A DNA stretch of 40,252 bases from Actinomycetes bacterium. GTDB lineage: Bacteria; Actinomycetota; Actinomycetes; Propionibacteriales; Nocardioidaceae. The notes beneath the pieces are model-generated. The model saw nothing but the letters and a program-made list of their open reading frames with translations. It did not search any database and was not told the DNA's origin. Location: positions 1 through 40,252 of the forward strand of contig JAUILS010000006.1 in assembly GCA_030432975.1 (NCBI GenBank), given 5' to 3'. This document shows positions 23,890 to 31,630 of this stretch, one piece after another. The number at the start of each line of letters is the position of its first letter. Within the stretch, counting starts at the first letter, position 1. Position numbers and translations under genes: made by a program.

Positions 23890-24906
23890 ATGCCCGAGCT
23901 CTCCACCACCTTCATGGCGATCGTCGTCGCCGGCTTCCTGGTCGGCGTCGTGGTCGGCCTGACCGGCATGGGCGGCGGCGCCCTGATGACCCCCGCGCTG
24001 ATCTTCCTCGGGGTCGGCGAGGCGGCCACCGTGGTCACCGCCGACCTGACGGCGGCCGCGGTCTACAAGACCGGCGGCGCGATCGTCCACCACCGTGAGG
24101 GGTCGCCCAACCTCACGCTGGCGAAGTGGCTGATGATCGGGTCGATACCGATGGCCCTGCTCGGGCCCTACCTCATCGCCTGGGTCGCTCCGCCCGGTCA
24201 GCTCAACCACGTGCTCACGATGGCGATCGGCTTCGCGCTGCTGTTCGCCGCGGCGACGTACGCCATCCGCCTCTACCTCGGACTCCGCGCCAGCGTCGGT
24301 CTGGGCGGTCCGGTCGGGCCCGAGGACCCCGCCGTCCGCCCGATCCCGACGCTGCTCGTCGGTGCGGTGGGCGGTCTGCTCGTCGGCATCACCAGCGTCG
24401 GCTCGGGGTCGGTGATCATGATCGCGCTGCTGATGCTCTATCCCGGACTGTCCGCGGTGCGGCTGGTCGGGACCGACCTGGTGCAGGCCGTCCCGCTGGT
24501 GCTCGCCGCGGCCATCTCCAACATCGCGCTGCACGGGCTCGACTGGAGCGTGCTGATCCCGCTGCTGATCGGCTCGGTGCCCGGCACCCTCCTCGGCAGC
24601 AAGATCGCGCCCCACGTGCCGCAGTCGATCATCCGCCGCGGCATCGTGGTGGTGCTGACGATGAGCGGCGTCGCGCTGCTCGACAAGTCCGGCTGGGCGC
24701 CGCTCGGCGCCGGTGAGGACGAGACGTCGCCGATGCTGGTCGCCGGGGTCGGCATCGCCATGCTGGTGCTGGTCCCGGTGGTCTGGGGCTTCCTGCGGCG
24801 CTTCCACGGGCTGCCGATGTTCGGCAAACCCACCGTGGCCGAGATGGAGGACCCGGCGCTGCGCCCGGGGATCATCGGGATGAAACGGGTCGACGGGTCA
24901 CCCTGA
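23890..24906 (+). CDS. Sulfite exporter TauE/SafE (TSUP) family permease
   Basis: A 338-residue inner-membrane protein with two TSUP halves. Each opens with the family's Gly-rich turn: Thr-Gly-Met-Gly-Gly-Gly near residue 30 and Thr-Ser-Val-Gly-Ser-Gly near residue 170. About eight to nine hydrophobic helices are visible, and a short cytoplasmic C-terminus follows. Position after an APS kinase and before cysD and cysN suggests movement of sulfate, sulfite or another sulfur oxyanion. It has its own promoter and starts 83 bases after the kinase gene stop. A second, diverged TSUP member begins the window. Confidence 0.85.
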   Translation: MPELSTTFMAIVVAGFLVGVVVGLTGMGGGALMTPALIFLGVGEAATVVTADLTAAAVYKTGGAIVHHREGSPNLTLAKWLMIGSIPMALLGPYLIAWVAPPGQLNHVLTMAIGFALLFAAATYAIRLYLGLRASVGLGGPVGPEDPAVRPIPTLLVGAVGGLLVGITSVGSGSVIMIALLMLYPGLSAVRLVGTDLVQAVPLVLAAAISNIALHGLDWSVLIPLLIGSVPGTLLGSKIAPHVPQSIIRRGIVVVLTMSGVALLDKSGWAPLGAGEDETSPMLVAGVGIAMLVLVPVVWGFLRRFHGLPMFGKPTVAEMEDPALRPGIIGMKRVDGSP

Positions 24907-24914
24907 CGACCGGC

Positions 24915-26288
24915 TCACGCCAGCCCGAGCCGGGCCTCCTCGGCGCGGAACAGCCCGGCGCCGGGGACGGCGCGTGCCAGCACGCCGTCGACGATCCGGC
25001 GCGAGACGTCCTCGCCGTAGAGCGGCGCCACCCGCCCCAGCTCGGGATGGGCCATCGCCTCCTCGATGACGTGCGCCACGAAGCCGGCGTCCACCGGCGG
25101 GGCCAGCACGTTGCCGCCGGCGATCAGCGTCTCGCCGCGGTCGGTGCCGAACCGCAGCGTCACGCAGGGGATGCCGAGGATGTTCATCTCCTCCTGCATC
25201 GACCCCGAGTCGGTCGCGACCACGGCGCACTCCCGCATGGCGGCCACGACGTCGCGGTAGTTCTTCCACACCGGCGAGGAGATGAAGGTCTCCGGGAACT
25301 CCGTCTGCAGCGCCGCGAGCCGCTCGGTCAGCCCGAACCGCTCGAGCGCGGCGTCGGTGCCGAAGAGCCGGATGAAGAGCACCGACCGGCCGCCCCGCAC
25401 CAGGCGCTCCATCGCGTCGAAGAGCACCCGGAAGCGAGCCTCGTCCTCGGTGTTCTCCCGGCGGTGGATGCAGATGCGCACGAAGCCGCCGCCGCGCAGC
25501 TGGGGGTAGGTGTCGAAGACGGTGACGGCCTCGGCGTCGGCGTCGGCGGCCCGGGTGGCGTCGGCCACCGTGTTGCCGGTGACCTCGATCGTGTCGGGCG
25601 GGAACCCCTCGTCGAGCAGGAAGTCACGGTCGAGCTCGACCGGCGCCGCGTGGTAGCCCGAGCCGGCGTCGGAGACCCGGGTGTTGAACTGCTCGGGGAA
25701 GGGCTCCCGGCTGCCCCGGTCGTACGACGCGGGGTCGCGGTGCGCGGCGGCGTACGCATCCCAGTCGAAGCTGCCCGCCCGGTAGTCGGCCAGCCACCTC
25801 TCCAGGAGCGCGGCGTGCGGGGTGATGGTGCGGATGCCGGCCTCGACGTGCACGCACGCGACGGCGTTGAGGTAGGACGCCACCCCGATCGCCATCGAGG
25901 TGAGGGTGTCGCCGTGGATGTAGGGCAGCGGGGTCAGCCCCAGCCCGCGCAGGGTCTCGATGACACGCCCGAACCGGTCGACCATCTGGGCGACCTTGCC
26001 CGACAGCGTGCCGTCGATGCCGAGGTGGACGTCGACGGGCAGCCCGAACTCCTCGAGCATGCCGCCGCTGTAGTTCTCGTCGTAGTGCTGCCCGGTGTGG
26101 CAGACCACGACGAGCTCGCCGCGCGAGACCAGCTCGGGGTGCAGCGGCGCCTGCTTGATGATGTCGGGCTTGGTCGCGATCAGGATCACGTGGACGAGAC
26201 GACCGTCGTGGCCGGCCAGCCCGTCGAGCACGCCGGGCGTCCAGCGCTCAGGAGCCGCCGTCGCGGCGGCCGGGGAGGGGTCGGTCAC
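24915..26288 (-). CDS. UDP-N-acetylglucosamine 2-epimerase (long-form)
   Basis: A 457-residue GT-B-fold epimerase forming UDP-ManNAc for envelope polysaccharide. Typical motifs: Thr-Gly-Gln-His-Tyr, His-Gly-Asp-Thr near residue 126, Val-Glu-Ala-Gly-Ile-Arg-Thr, Thr-Gly-Asn-Thr-Val-Ala-Asp, His-Arg-Arg-Glu-Asn-Thr and a Thr-Asp-Ser-Gly-Ser-Met-Gln-Glu-Glu loop. It is about 80 residues longer than WecB, mostly from a segment after Glu-Ala-Gly-Ile-Arg-Thr with Asp-Tyr-Arg-Ala-Gly-Ser-Phe-Asp-Trp and Arg-Asp-Pro. The GTG at 26288 overlaps the ManC stop (GTGA), so translation is coupled and the long antisense-derived extension upstream is not used. Its stop is nine bases from that of the convergent TSUP gene. 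Confidence 0.85.
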   Translation of the reverse strand: MTDPSPAAATAAPERWTPGVLDGLAGHDGRLVHVILIATKPDIIKQAPLHPELVSRGELVVVCHTGQHYDENYSGGMLEEFGLPVDVHLGIDGTLSGKVAQMVDRFGRVIETLRGLGLTPLPYIHGDTLTSMAIGVASYLNAVACVHVEAGIRTITPHAALLERWLADYRAGSFDWDAYAAAHRDPASYDRGSREPFPEQFNTRVSDAGSGYHAAPVELDRDFLLDEGFPPDTIEVTGNTVADATRAADADAEAVTVFDTYPQLRGGGFVRICIHRRENTEDEARFRVLFDAMERLVRGGRSVLFIRLFGTDAALERFGLTERLAALQTEFPETFISSPVWKNYRDVVAAMRECAVVATDSGSMQEEMNILGIPCVTLRFGTDRGETLIAGGNVLAPPVDAGFVAHVIEEAMAHPELGRVAPLYGEDVSRRIVDGVLARAVPGAGLFRAEEARLGLA

Positions 26289-27397
26289 AGCAGGTCGTCC
26301 TTGCCGGTCTCGCGCAGCCGCTCCAGCAGCACCTTCATGCTCCGGTCGGGCGACTGCTCCAGCTCCTTGAGGCCGAGCACGACGACGGCGTCGTCGGTGC
26401 AGATGATGCCGACGTCGCGCATCCCCATCACCACGATCTCCCGGCCGTCGGAGCTGCGCACGAACACGTTGTGGCTGTCGACGTCGACGTACTGGTTGTC
26501 GCCGCTGGTCACCACGTCGGAGCCGGCCACCTCGGCCAGGGCCCGGTGCAGGGACGACCAGTTGCCGATGTCGCTCCACCGGAAGTCTCCGGGCACGACC
26601 GCGATGGGGTACTTCGCCGCGTCGATGATGTCGATCTCGTGGAACTCCCCGGGGATCTGCCGGTAGGTCTCCAGGTCGCCGGTCTTGATGAACTCGGCGG
26701 TGCGCTCGACCAGCAGCGGGTTGGCGTCGGCGTACGCCGCCAGCAGGGTCTCGGCGCGGAAGCAGTAGTAGGCGGCGTTCCAGAAGGACCGGCCGGACTG
26801 GACGTAGTCCTGGGCGACCTCGAGCGACGGCTTCTCGACGTACTTGCCGGCGCGGTAGACGACCGGCTCGTCCTGGACCTCCTCGCGGACCCGGATGTAG
26901 CCCAGCCCGGTGTCGGCGCGGGTGGGGGTGATGCCGACCACCACGATCTGGCCGGGGTTGCCCTCGACGAACTCCAGGGAGGTGCGCACCGACTCGCGGA
27001 ACTTGTCGACCTCGGTGATCGCGTGGTCGGAGGCGAGGCTGAACACGACCGCCTCGGGGTCACGCGCCGCCAGGTGGCTGGCCAGCAGCGCGAACGCCAC
27101 CGTCGGGCCGCGGCTCTCGGGCTCGACGATGTAGTTCTCGCGCGGGATGTCGGGCAGCAGCGAGCGGATCGGCTCGAGGTAGTTGGCGGTGGTGGAGACA
27201 AAGATCCGCTCCGCGGGAATCACGCCCTCGAGGCGCTCGACCGTCTCGGCGATCAGGCTCTTCTCCGACATCAGCGCCTGCATCTGCTTGGGCAGGGACT
27301 GCCGGCTCACCGGCCACAGGCGGGTGCCGGAGCCGCCGGCCACCACGACGGCGTAGCGGTGGGCGTCGGTGTCGCCAGAGCTCACGGCTTGTTCCAT
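26285..27397 (-). CDS. manC: Mannose-1-phosphate guanylyltransferase
   Basis: A 370-residue nucleotidyltransferase making GDP-mannose from GTP and mannose 1-phosphate. The signature Ala-Gly-Gly-Ser-Gly-Thr-Arg-Leu-Trp-Pro-Val-Ser-Arg is near residue 20, Glu-Lys-Pro near 185, and Phe-Arg-Trp-Ser-Asp-Ile-Gly-Asn-Trp near 275. The C-terminal phosphomannose isomerase domain of bifunctional enzymes is absent. The ATG at 27397 follows GGAGGATGAG; an in-frame ATG at 27427 is less likely because it would include the hairpin upstream of the ribosome site. TATGCT (27437-27442 on the minus strand) is a possible -10. It feeds the GMD-like pair and glycan mannosylation. Confidence 0.9.
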   Translation of the reverse strand: MEQAVSSGDTDAHRYAVVVAGGSGTRLWPVSRQSLPKQMQALMSEKSLIAETVERLEGVIPAERIFVSTTANYLEPIRSLLPDIPRENYIVEPESRGPTVAFALLASHLAARDPEAVVFSLASDHAITEVDKFRESVRTSLEFVEGNPGQIVVVGITPTRADTGLGYIRVREEVQDEPVVYRAGKYVEKPSLEVAQDYVQSGRSFWNAAYYCFRAETLLAAYADANPLLVERTAEFIKTGDLETYRQIPGEFHEIDIIDAAKYPIAVVPGDFRWSDIGNWSSLHRALAEVAGSDVVTSGDNQYVDVDSHNVFVRSSDGREIVVMGMRDVGIICTDDAVVVLGLKELEQSPDRSMKVLLERLRETGKDDLL

Positions 27398-27407
27398 CTC
27401 ATCCTCC

Positions 27408-27425
27408 GGGGCCAGGTTCGGCCCC
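27408..27425 (-). promoter_or_regulatory. Hairpin directly before the manC Shine-Dalgarno
   Basis: GGGGCC and GGCCCC pair perfectly around a 6-nt loop and end one base before GGAGGA. It may stabilise the leader or modulate ribosome access. Confidence 0.35.
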
Positions 27426-27436
27426 ACGCGGCGCCC

Positions 27437-27442
27437 AGCATA
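27437..27442 (-). promoter_or_regulatory. Candidate -10 (TATGCT) for the manC-epimerase operon
   Basis: TATGCT on the minus strand, 39 bases before the manC ATG, in the space divergent from cysD. Confidence 0.4.
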
Positions 27443-27523
27443 GGCGACGACCTACTGGGGAGTAGCTCGCGAGAGAGCCAGACCACCGATGGACGCGATT
27501 CTGGCCGAGGGGTGCCCCGCCGA

Positions 27524-27529
27524 TAGCAT
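27524..27529 (+). promoter_or_regulatory. Candidate -10 (TAGCAT) for cysDN
   Basis: TAGCAT fits TANNNT and would give a leader of about 30 nt before the cysD ATG at 27566. No clear -35. Confidence 0.4.
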
Positions 27530-27565
27530 GGCAGCGCTGTCGCGACGAGAGGCCTGACAATCCGT

Positions 27566-28486
27566 ATGAGCGCACCACCCACCCACGCCGACTACCAGCT
27601 GAGCCAGCTCGACCAGCTGGAGGCGGAGTCCATCCACATCTTCCGCGAGGTTGCCGCGGAGTTCGAGAAGCCGGTCCTGATGTTCTCGGGCGGCAAGGAC
27701 TCCATCGTCATGCTCCGGCTGGCGGAGAAGGCCTTCTATCCCGCGAAGATCCCCTTCCCGGTGCTCCAGGTCGACACCGGCTACGACTTCCCCGAGGTGC
27801 TCGCCTGCCGCGACTCCTGGGTCAGCCGGCTGGGCGTCCGCCTCGTCGTCGCCAGCGTCGAGCAGGCCATCAAGGACGGCATCGTCGTCGACGACGGCAA
27901 GACCAGCCGCAACCGCCTGCAGATCGGCACCCTCCTCAACGCGCTGGAGGAGGAGGGCTTCACGGCCGCCTTCGGTGGCGGTCGCCGCGACGAGGAGAAG
28001 GCCCGCGCCAAGGAGCGCGTCTACTCCCACCGCGACGAGTTCGGCCAGTGGGACCCGAAGAACCAGCGCCCCGAGCTGTGGAGCCTCTACAACGGCCGGC
28101 TCCACGAGGGCGAGCACATGCGGATCTTCCCGCTGTCCAACTGGACCGAGCTCGACATCTGGCACTACCTCGGCCGCGAGGGCATCGAGATCCCCTCGAT
28201 CTACTTCGCCCACCAGCGCCGCGTCTTCCAGCGCGACGGCATGTGGCTCTCGGAGAGCGACTACAACCCGCTGCGCGGCGGCGAGACCGTCGAGGAGCGC
28301 ACCGTGCGGTTCCGCACCGTCGGCGACCTGACCCTCACCGGGTGCGTGGAGTCCGAGGCCGACACCATCGACAAGATCATCGACGAGATCGCGATCGCCC
28401 GGGTCACCGAGCGCGGCGCGACCCGCGGTGACGACCGCTTCTCGGAGGCCGCCATGGAAGACCGCAAGAAGGAGGGCTACTTCTGA
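27566..28486 (+). CDS. cysD: Sulfate adenylyltransferase subunit 2
   Basis: The 306-residue PP-loop ATP-pyrophosphatase subunit that makes APS from sulfate and ATP together with CysN. The PP-loop Phe-Ser-Gly-Gly-Lys-Asp-Ser is near residue 45. Asp-Thr-Gly-Tyr-Asp-Phe-Pro-Glu, Ala-Phe-Gly-Gly-Gly-Arg-Arg-Asp-Glu-Glu-Lys-Ala-Arg-Ala-Lys-Glu-Arg and Trp-Thr-Glu-Leu-Asp-Ile-Trp-His-Tyr are CysD hallmarks. Length is normal. It is divergent from manC and joined to cysN by a TGATG stop-start overlap. Confidence 0.95.
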   Translation: MSAPPTHADYQLSQLDQLEAESIHIFREVAAEFEKPVLMFSGGKDSIVMLRLAEKAFYPAKIPFPVLQVDTGYDFPEVLACRDSWVSRLGVRLVVASVEQAIKDGIVVDDGKTSRNRLQIGTLLNALEEEGFTAAFGGGRRDEEKARAKERVYSHRDEFGQWDPKNQRPELWSLYNGRLHEGEHMRIFPLSNWTELDIWHYLGREGIEIPSIYFAHQRRVFQRDGMWLSESDYNPLRGGETVEERTVRFRTVGDLTLTGCVESEADTIDKIIDEIAIARVTERGATRGDDRFSEAAMEDRKKEGYF

Positions 28487-29787
28487 TGACGCCCGAGATG
28501 TCGCCCGTCGCCGAGGAGCACGCCGGAAGGGCGCCCATGGACCTGCTTCGCTTCGCCACCGCCGGCTCCGTCGACGACGGCAAGTCGACGCTGATCGGCC
28601 GCCTGCTGCTCGACTCCAAGTCGATCTTCGAGGACCAGCTGGAGGCCGTCGAGGCCACCAGCCACTCGAAGGGCTACGACTACACCGACCTGGCGCTGCT
28701 GACCGACGGTCTGCGCTCGGAGCGCGAGCAGGGCATCACCATCGACGTGGCCTACCGCTACTTCGCGACGCCCACGCGCAAGTTCATCATCGCCGACACC
28801 CCCGGCCACATCCAGTACACCCGCAACATGGTCACCGGCGCCTCGACCGCCGACCTGGGCCTGGTGCTGGTCGACGCGCGACAGGGCCTCACCGAGCAGT
28901 CCCGTCGGCACGCCGTACTCCTCTCGCTGCTGCGGGTGCCGCACCTGGTGCTCGCGGTCAACAAGATGGACCTCGTCGACTACGACGAGAGCGTCTACGA
29001 GAAGATCCACAACGAGTTCACCCAGTTCGCGACGAAGCTCAACATCCCCGACCTCGAGGTCATCCCGATCTCGGCGCTCAAGGGCGACAACGTGGTGACC
29101 CGCAGCGAGGAGATGCCGTGGTACCACGGCCCCACGCTGATGCACCACCTCGAGCACGTGCACGTGGCCTCCGACCGCGACCTCGTCGACGTGCGGTTCC
29201 CGGTGCAGTTCGTGGTCCGGCCGAAGTCCGACGAGTTCCACGACTACCGCGGCTACGCCGGCCAGGTCGCCGGTGGCGTCATCAAGAAGGGCGACGAGGT
29301 CGTCGTGCTCCCGTCGGGCATGACCTCGACCGTCGAGGCGATCGACATGTTCGACAACGAGATCGACGAGGCGTTCCCGCCGATGTCGGTCACGGTGCGG
29401 CTGGCCGACGACGTCGACGTCTCGCGCGGCGACATGATCGCGCGGGTCAACAACGCTCCCAAGCCCAGCCAGGACATCGACGCGATGATCTGCTGGATGA
29501 TCAACGAGCCGCTGCGTCCGCGCCAGAAGCTCGCGATCAAGCACACCACCCGCATGGGCCGGGCGCTGGTCAAGGACATCCAGTACCGCCTCGACGTCAA
29601 CACCCTGCACCGCGACCAGGACACCAAGGAGCTCGGTCTCAACGAGATCGGCCGCATCCAGCTGCGCACCACCGTGCCGCTGCTGTGCGACCCCTACTCG
29701 AAGAACCGGACCACCGGGTCGTTCATCCTGATCGACGAGGCCAGCGGTGTCACCGTCGGCGCCGGGATGATCAACTCCGGCTCCTGA
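28486..29787 (+). CDS. cysN: Sulfate adenylyltransferase subunit 1 (GTPase)
   Basis: The 433-residue EF-Tu-like GTPase that drives APS synthesis by CysD. G1 Gly-Ser-Val-Asp-Asp-Gly-Lys-Ser-Thr is near residue 25, switch I Glu-Gln-Gly-Ile-Thr-Ile-Asp-Val, G3 Asp-Thr-Pro-Gly-His near 105, G4 Asn-Lys-Met-Asp near 160. Two beta-barrel domains follow. There is no fused APS kinase, in keeping with the separate cysC 5 kb upstream. The ATG at 28486 shares its A with the cysD stop, so the subunits are coupled. Confidence 0.95.
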   Translation: MTPEMSPVAEEHAGRAPMDLLRFATAGSVDDGKSTLIGRLLLDSKSIFEDQLEAVEATSHSKGYDYTDLALLTDGLRSEREQGITIDVAYRYFATPTRKFIIADTPGHIQYTRNMVTGASTADLGLVLVDARQGLTEQSRRHAVLLSLLRVPHLVLAVNKMDLVDYDESVYEKIHNEFTQFATKLNIPDLEVIPISALKGDNVVTRSEEMPWYHGPTLMHHLEHVHVASDRDLVDVRFPVQFVVRPKSDEFHDYRGYAGQVAGGVIKKGDEVVVLPSGMTSTVEAIDMFDNEIDEAFPPMSVTVRLADDVDVSRGDMIARVNNAPKPSQDIDAMICWMINEPLRPRQKLAIKHTTRMGRALVKDIQYRLDVNTLHRDQDTKELGLNEIGRIQLRTTVPLLCDPYSKNRTTGSFILIDEASGVTVGAGMINSGS

Positions 29788-30138
29788 CGCGCGGGGTGGC
29801 GGCGGGCCGAGGTGCCGCACACGGCCCACGGCGGGCGTCACCTTGCCGTCTCGCCCTCTCATACACGGACGTACACAACGGCATTGCGCCGCGGGCCGTG
29901 AAGGGTGGGGCCACGGCTACCGATGGCAATATGTGCGTCCGTCCGTGAGGTGTCGGCGGTGACCCACATCGTCGCGAAGCGTGCGCCCGCGGCCGTGTCT
30001 AGGCGCCGCCTGCTGGGCGCCCACGGCGTGCGCGGATCTGCCGAGATCAGTGCGCCGCATGACATCTGTGTCACGATTCAGATCGTGGGCAGGTCGGGCG
30101 AAAACGACAGCCGCTTCTCGCCGTTGCGATTCCGCTGC
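29788..30138. other. 351-bp gap with hairpins and the first CGGATCT repeat
   Basis: No gene is supported. Composition becomes less G+C-rich here, with ATACACGGACGTACACAACG-like sequence unlike the housekeeping genes. It contains GCCGTG/CACGGC arms around 29896-29917, one CGGATCTGCCG repeat (30033-30043) and the 16-bp palindrome CACGATTCAGATCGTG (30072-30087), a possible operator for the gene at 30139. Confidence 0.55.
30072..30087. promoter_or_regulatory. Palindrome CACGAT-tcag-ATCGTG upstream of the SUKH-like gene
   Basis: Perfect 6-bp arms with a 4-bp spacer, 52 bases before the ATG at 30139. Position suits a repressor site, but no regulator is encoded nearby. Confidence 0.35.
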
Positions 30139-30822
30139 ATGCCAGATGATCATGCGGCGGCATGTCAGCTCATGGAGGAGTTCATCAGGGACTGGCTTCC
30201 CGACGTCCTTCTGTCGGAACACGACATCGAGCCTCTACTTCTTGATGCTCAAGAGACCGTGGGAGCACCGCTTCCCCAGACTCTCGTCTGGATCTACAGG
30301 CGGCTGGGACTCGCCGGAGCGCGGCTCTTCCGCCAGGACCCGATCGTCCATCTGGGGACCCTGAGGCCAGGAGACGACGGGGTCGTCACGTTCAGACGAG
30401 AGCAGCAGGGCTGCTTTGAGTGGGGTTTTGTTCGCGACGGTGGGGCCGACCCCGACGTGGTGATCCGCACCGGGACGGGGAGCAGCAGTCATGGCCCATG
30501 GGAGCCGCTGGGCATACCCCTGTCCATTCACCTGTTAGAAGGCGTGCTCAGCGAGGCGACGCTCAGTGAGGGCAAGTACGCCGCGAACCTCGATCCCACT
30601 CCAACAGCGATTGACTCCCTGCATTCCATCGACGTCCTCGGGTTCCCTCCTCATCCGCTCGGCGCCCCTTCGGCCCAGAGCGGCAACGTCATCTGGTACG
30701 CATTCCCCGATGTCCTGGTCCGGAGCGACGCGGACACGTGGCTCTGGGCGCTGGCACGGACCGCAGCCGACCTCGATCGGCTGGGCGCGGTGATTCCAGG
30801 TGAATGGCACCCGATGGGTTGA
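30139..30822 (+). CDS. Accessory protein, possibly SUKH (SMI1/KNR4)-like
   Basis: A soluble protein of about 227 residues. The N-terminal half has Val-Gly-Ala-Pro-Leu-Pro-Gln-Thr-Leu-Val-Trp-Ile-Tyr-Arg-Arg-Leu-Gly, reminiscent of the SUKH-fold entry helix (Gly-x-x-Leu-Pro-x-x-Leu) of toxin-immunity proteins. The remainder has many aromatics (Trp-Gly-Phe-Val, Trp-Tyr-Ala-Phe-Pro, Thr-Trp-Leu-Trp-Ala-Leu). Codon use includes more A/T-ending codons than neighbouring housekeeping genes, so it is probably acquired. ATG 30139 is chosen because upstream in-frame sequence looks noncoding; ATG 30172 is possible. No polymorphic toxin is adjacent. Family call is tentative. Confidence 0.5.
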   Translation: MPDDHAAACQLMEEFIRDWLPDVLLSEHDIEPLLLDAQETVGAPLPQTLVWIYRRLGLAGARLFRQDPIVHLGTLRPGDDGVVTFRREQQGCFEWGFVRDGGADPDVVIRTGTGSSSHGPWEPLGIPLSIHLLEGVLSEATLSEGKYAANLDPTPTAIDSLHSIDVLGFPPHPLGAPSAQSGNVIWYAFPDVLVRSDADTWLWALARTAADLDRLGAVIPGEWHPMG

Positions 30823-30905
30823 GCACACACCCGGATCTAGCCGCGAGTAGTGCGCGACCCTGCCGATGATGGTTCGGAACAGATGACTTCTGCCAGACTG
30901 CGGAC

Positions 30906-31145
30906 ATGACCGACTCCACCATCTCTCGGGCTGGGTCCGAGGGGTCGACACGTCCATCTGTGGACCGGCCCATCGCGGCCGTCGCTCCGGGCGTGGTTCT
31001 AGTCGCCCTAGGGCTCTGGATCGTGACGGACGGTGGACCCCTTGCGCTGGGCTGGTCGATGTTCGCCATCGGGTCCGCGCTGTTGCTGATCGGCACGATC
31101 GCCTGGGGCGTCGCCTGGGGTCTCGACCTTCACAACGACCGCTAA
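30906..31145 (+). CDS. Small two-helix membrane protein
   Basis: A 79-residue protein: about 22 polar residues, a helix (about 23-42, Ile-Ala-Ala-Val-Ala-Pro-Gly-Val-Val-Leu-Val), a short loop and a second helix (about 47-71), ending in a short His/Asp/Arg tail. I do not recognise a family; such hairpin membrane proteins are often accessory or toxin-like, but nothing supports either. The ATG at 30906 has CAGACT six bases upstream (30894-30899), in the local leaderless pattern. It lies in the small compositionally different island. Confidence 0.55.
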   Translation: MTDSTISRAGSEGSTRPSVDRPIAAVAPGVVLVALGLWIVTDGGPLALGWSMFAIGSALLLIGTIAWGVAWGLDLHNDR

Positions 31146-31269
31146 GGCCGCAGACCGCCCACTCCCCGCCGAGGAGCGGCAACCGGATCTGCCGCTGCGA
31201 GGGCGGCTACGGTCGCCCAACTCTGCCGCGAGTGGCGCGGGCAGGGCGGATCGATGCGACGCTGGGGTT

Positions 31270-31536
31270 GTGAGAGGCAGACGATCGAAGAGGCTCGACC
31301 GGCAGGCACGGATGCTGGCCCCGTATCTGCGCCACTTGGAGCCTGAAGTCGGCATGGCAATGCTCCTTGGAGCTGGGCACACGATCGTCGAGTCCTGCTA
31401 CATCATGGCGACCACTACCGACCTGCCTCTGGGCGACGCCAAGATTATTGCCACGAGGCTCTCTGGGGCCGAGCCAGCGGTCAGCCCAGAGACCGAGGCC
31501 GCGCTACGTCGCCACATGGACGGCGACGACCACTGA
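31270..31536 (+). CDS. Small hypothetical protein of the accessory island
   Basis: An 88-residue protein from a GTG at 31270. It is basic at the N-terminus (Arg-Gly-Arg-Arg-Ser-Lys-Arg) and mostly helical afterwards, with Ala-Pro-Tyr-Leu-Arg-His-Leu-Glu-Pro-Glu-Val-Gly-Met and an acidic C-terminus. I do not recognise it. GACGCT at 31258-31263, six bases upstream, fits a leaderless start. Codon use is mixed like the two genes before it. It could be a fragment of something longer; no remnant is visible in other frames. Confidence 0.4.
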   Translation: MRGRRSKRLDRQARMLAPYLRHLEPEVGMAMLLGAGHTIVESCYIMATTTDLPLGDAKIIATRLSGAEPAVSPETEAALRRHMDGDDH

Positions 31537-31617
31537 CTTGCCGAGGGCCGGTCTTCGCACTCGGATCTGCCGCCGTGAGGGCGGGCCTATCCCGTTGTCC
31601 GCCCCCACTGAGCGCCC

Positions 31618-31623
31618 TAACCT
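31618..31623 (+). promoter_or_regulatory. Leaderless -10 element (TAACCT)
   Basis: TAACCT ends seven bases before the GTG at 31631 and fixes that start over longer in-frame options. Confidence 0.5.
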
Positions 31624-31630
31624 GCCCAGC

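Larger units (their letters stand above)
30832..31587 (+). repeat. CGGATCT-headed hairpin repeats between the small genes
   Basis: Copies begin at 30832, 31184 and 31562, with a fourth at 30033. Each starts CGGATCT followed by (A)GCCGC and a GAG-containing loop: at 31191 GCCGCTGCGAGGGCGGC, at 31569 GCCGCCGTGAGGGCGGG, at 30841 CCGCGAGTAGTGCGCG. The 31184 copy is followed by a second stem, CTGCCGCG/CGCGGGCAG, at 31222-31242. The three last copies come 10-45 bases after the stop of a small gene, so they may be terminators, mobile repeats, or both. Confidence 0.5.

Noticed and set aside
29905-30138. N-terminal extension of the SUKH-like protein
   Set aside because: The in-frame stretch is Arg/Ala/Pro-rich, covers the palindrome at 30072 and one of the repeats, and has no coding-like codon pattern.
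30818-31630. Integron cassette array with attC sites
   Set aside because: GTTGAGC and GCCCAAC resemble core sites, but they are not paired at the right distance or order, and no integron integrase is in the window. The repeats are better described as dispersed hairpins.
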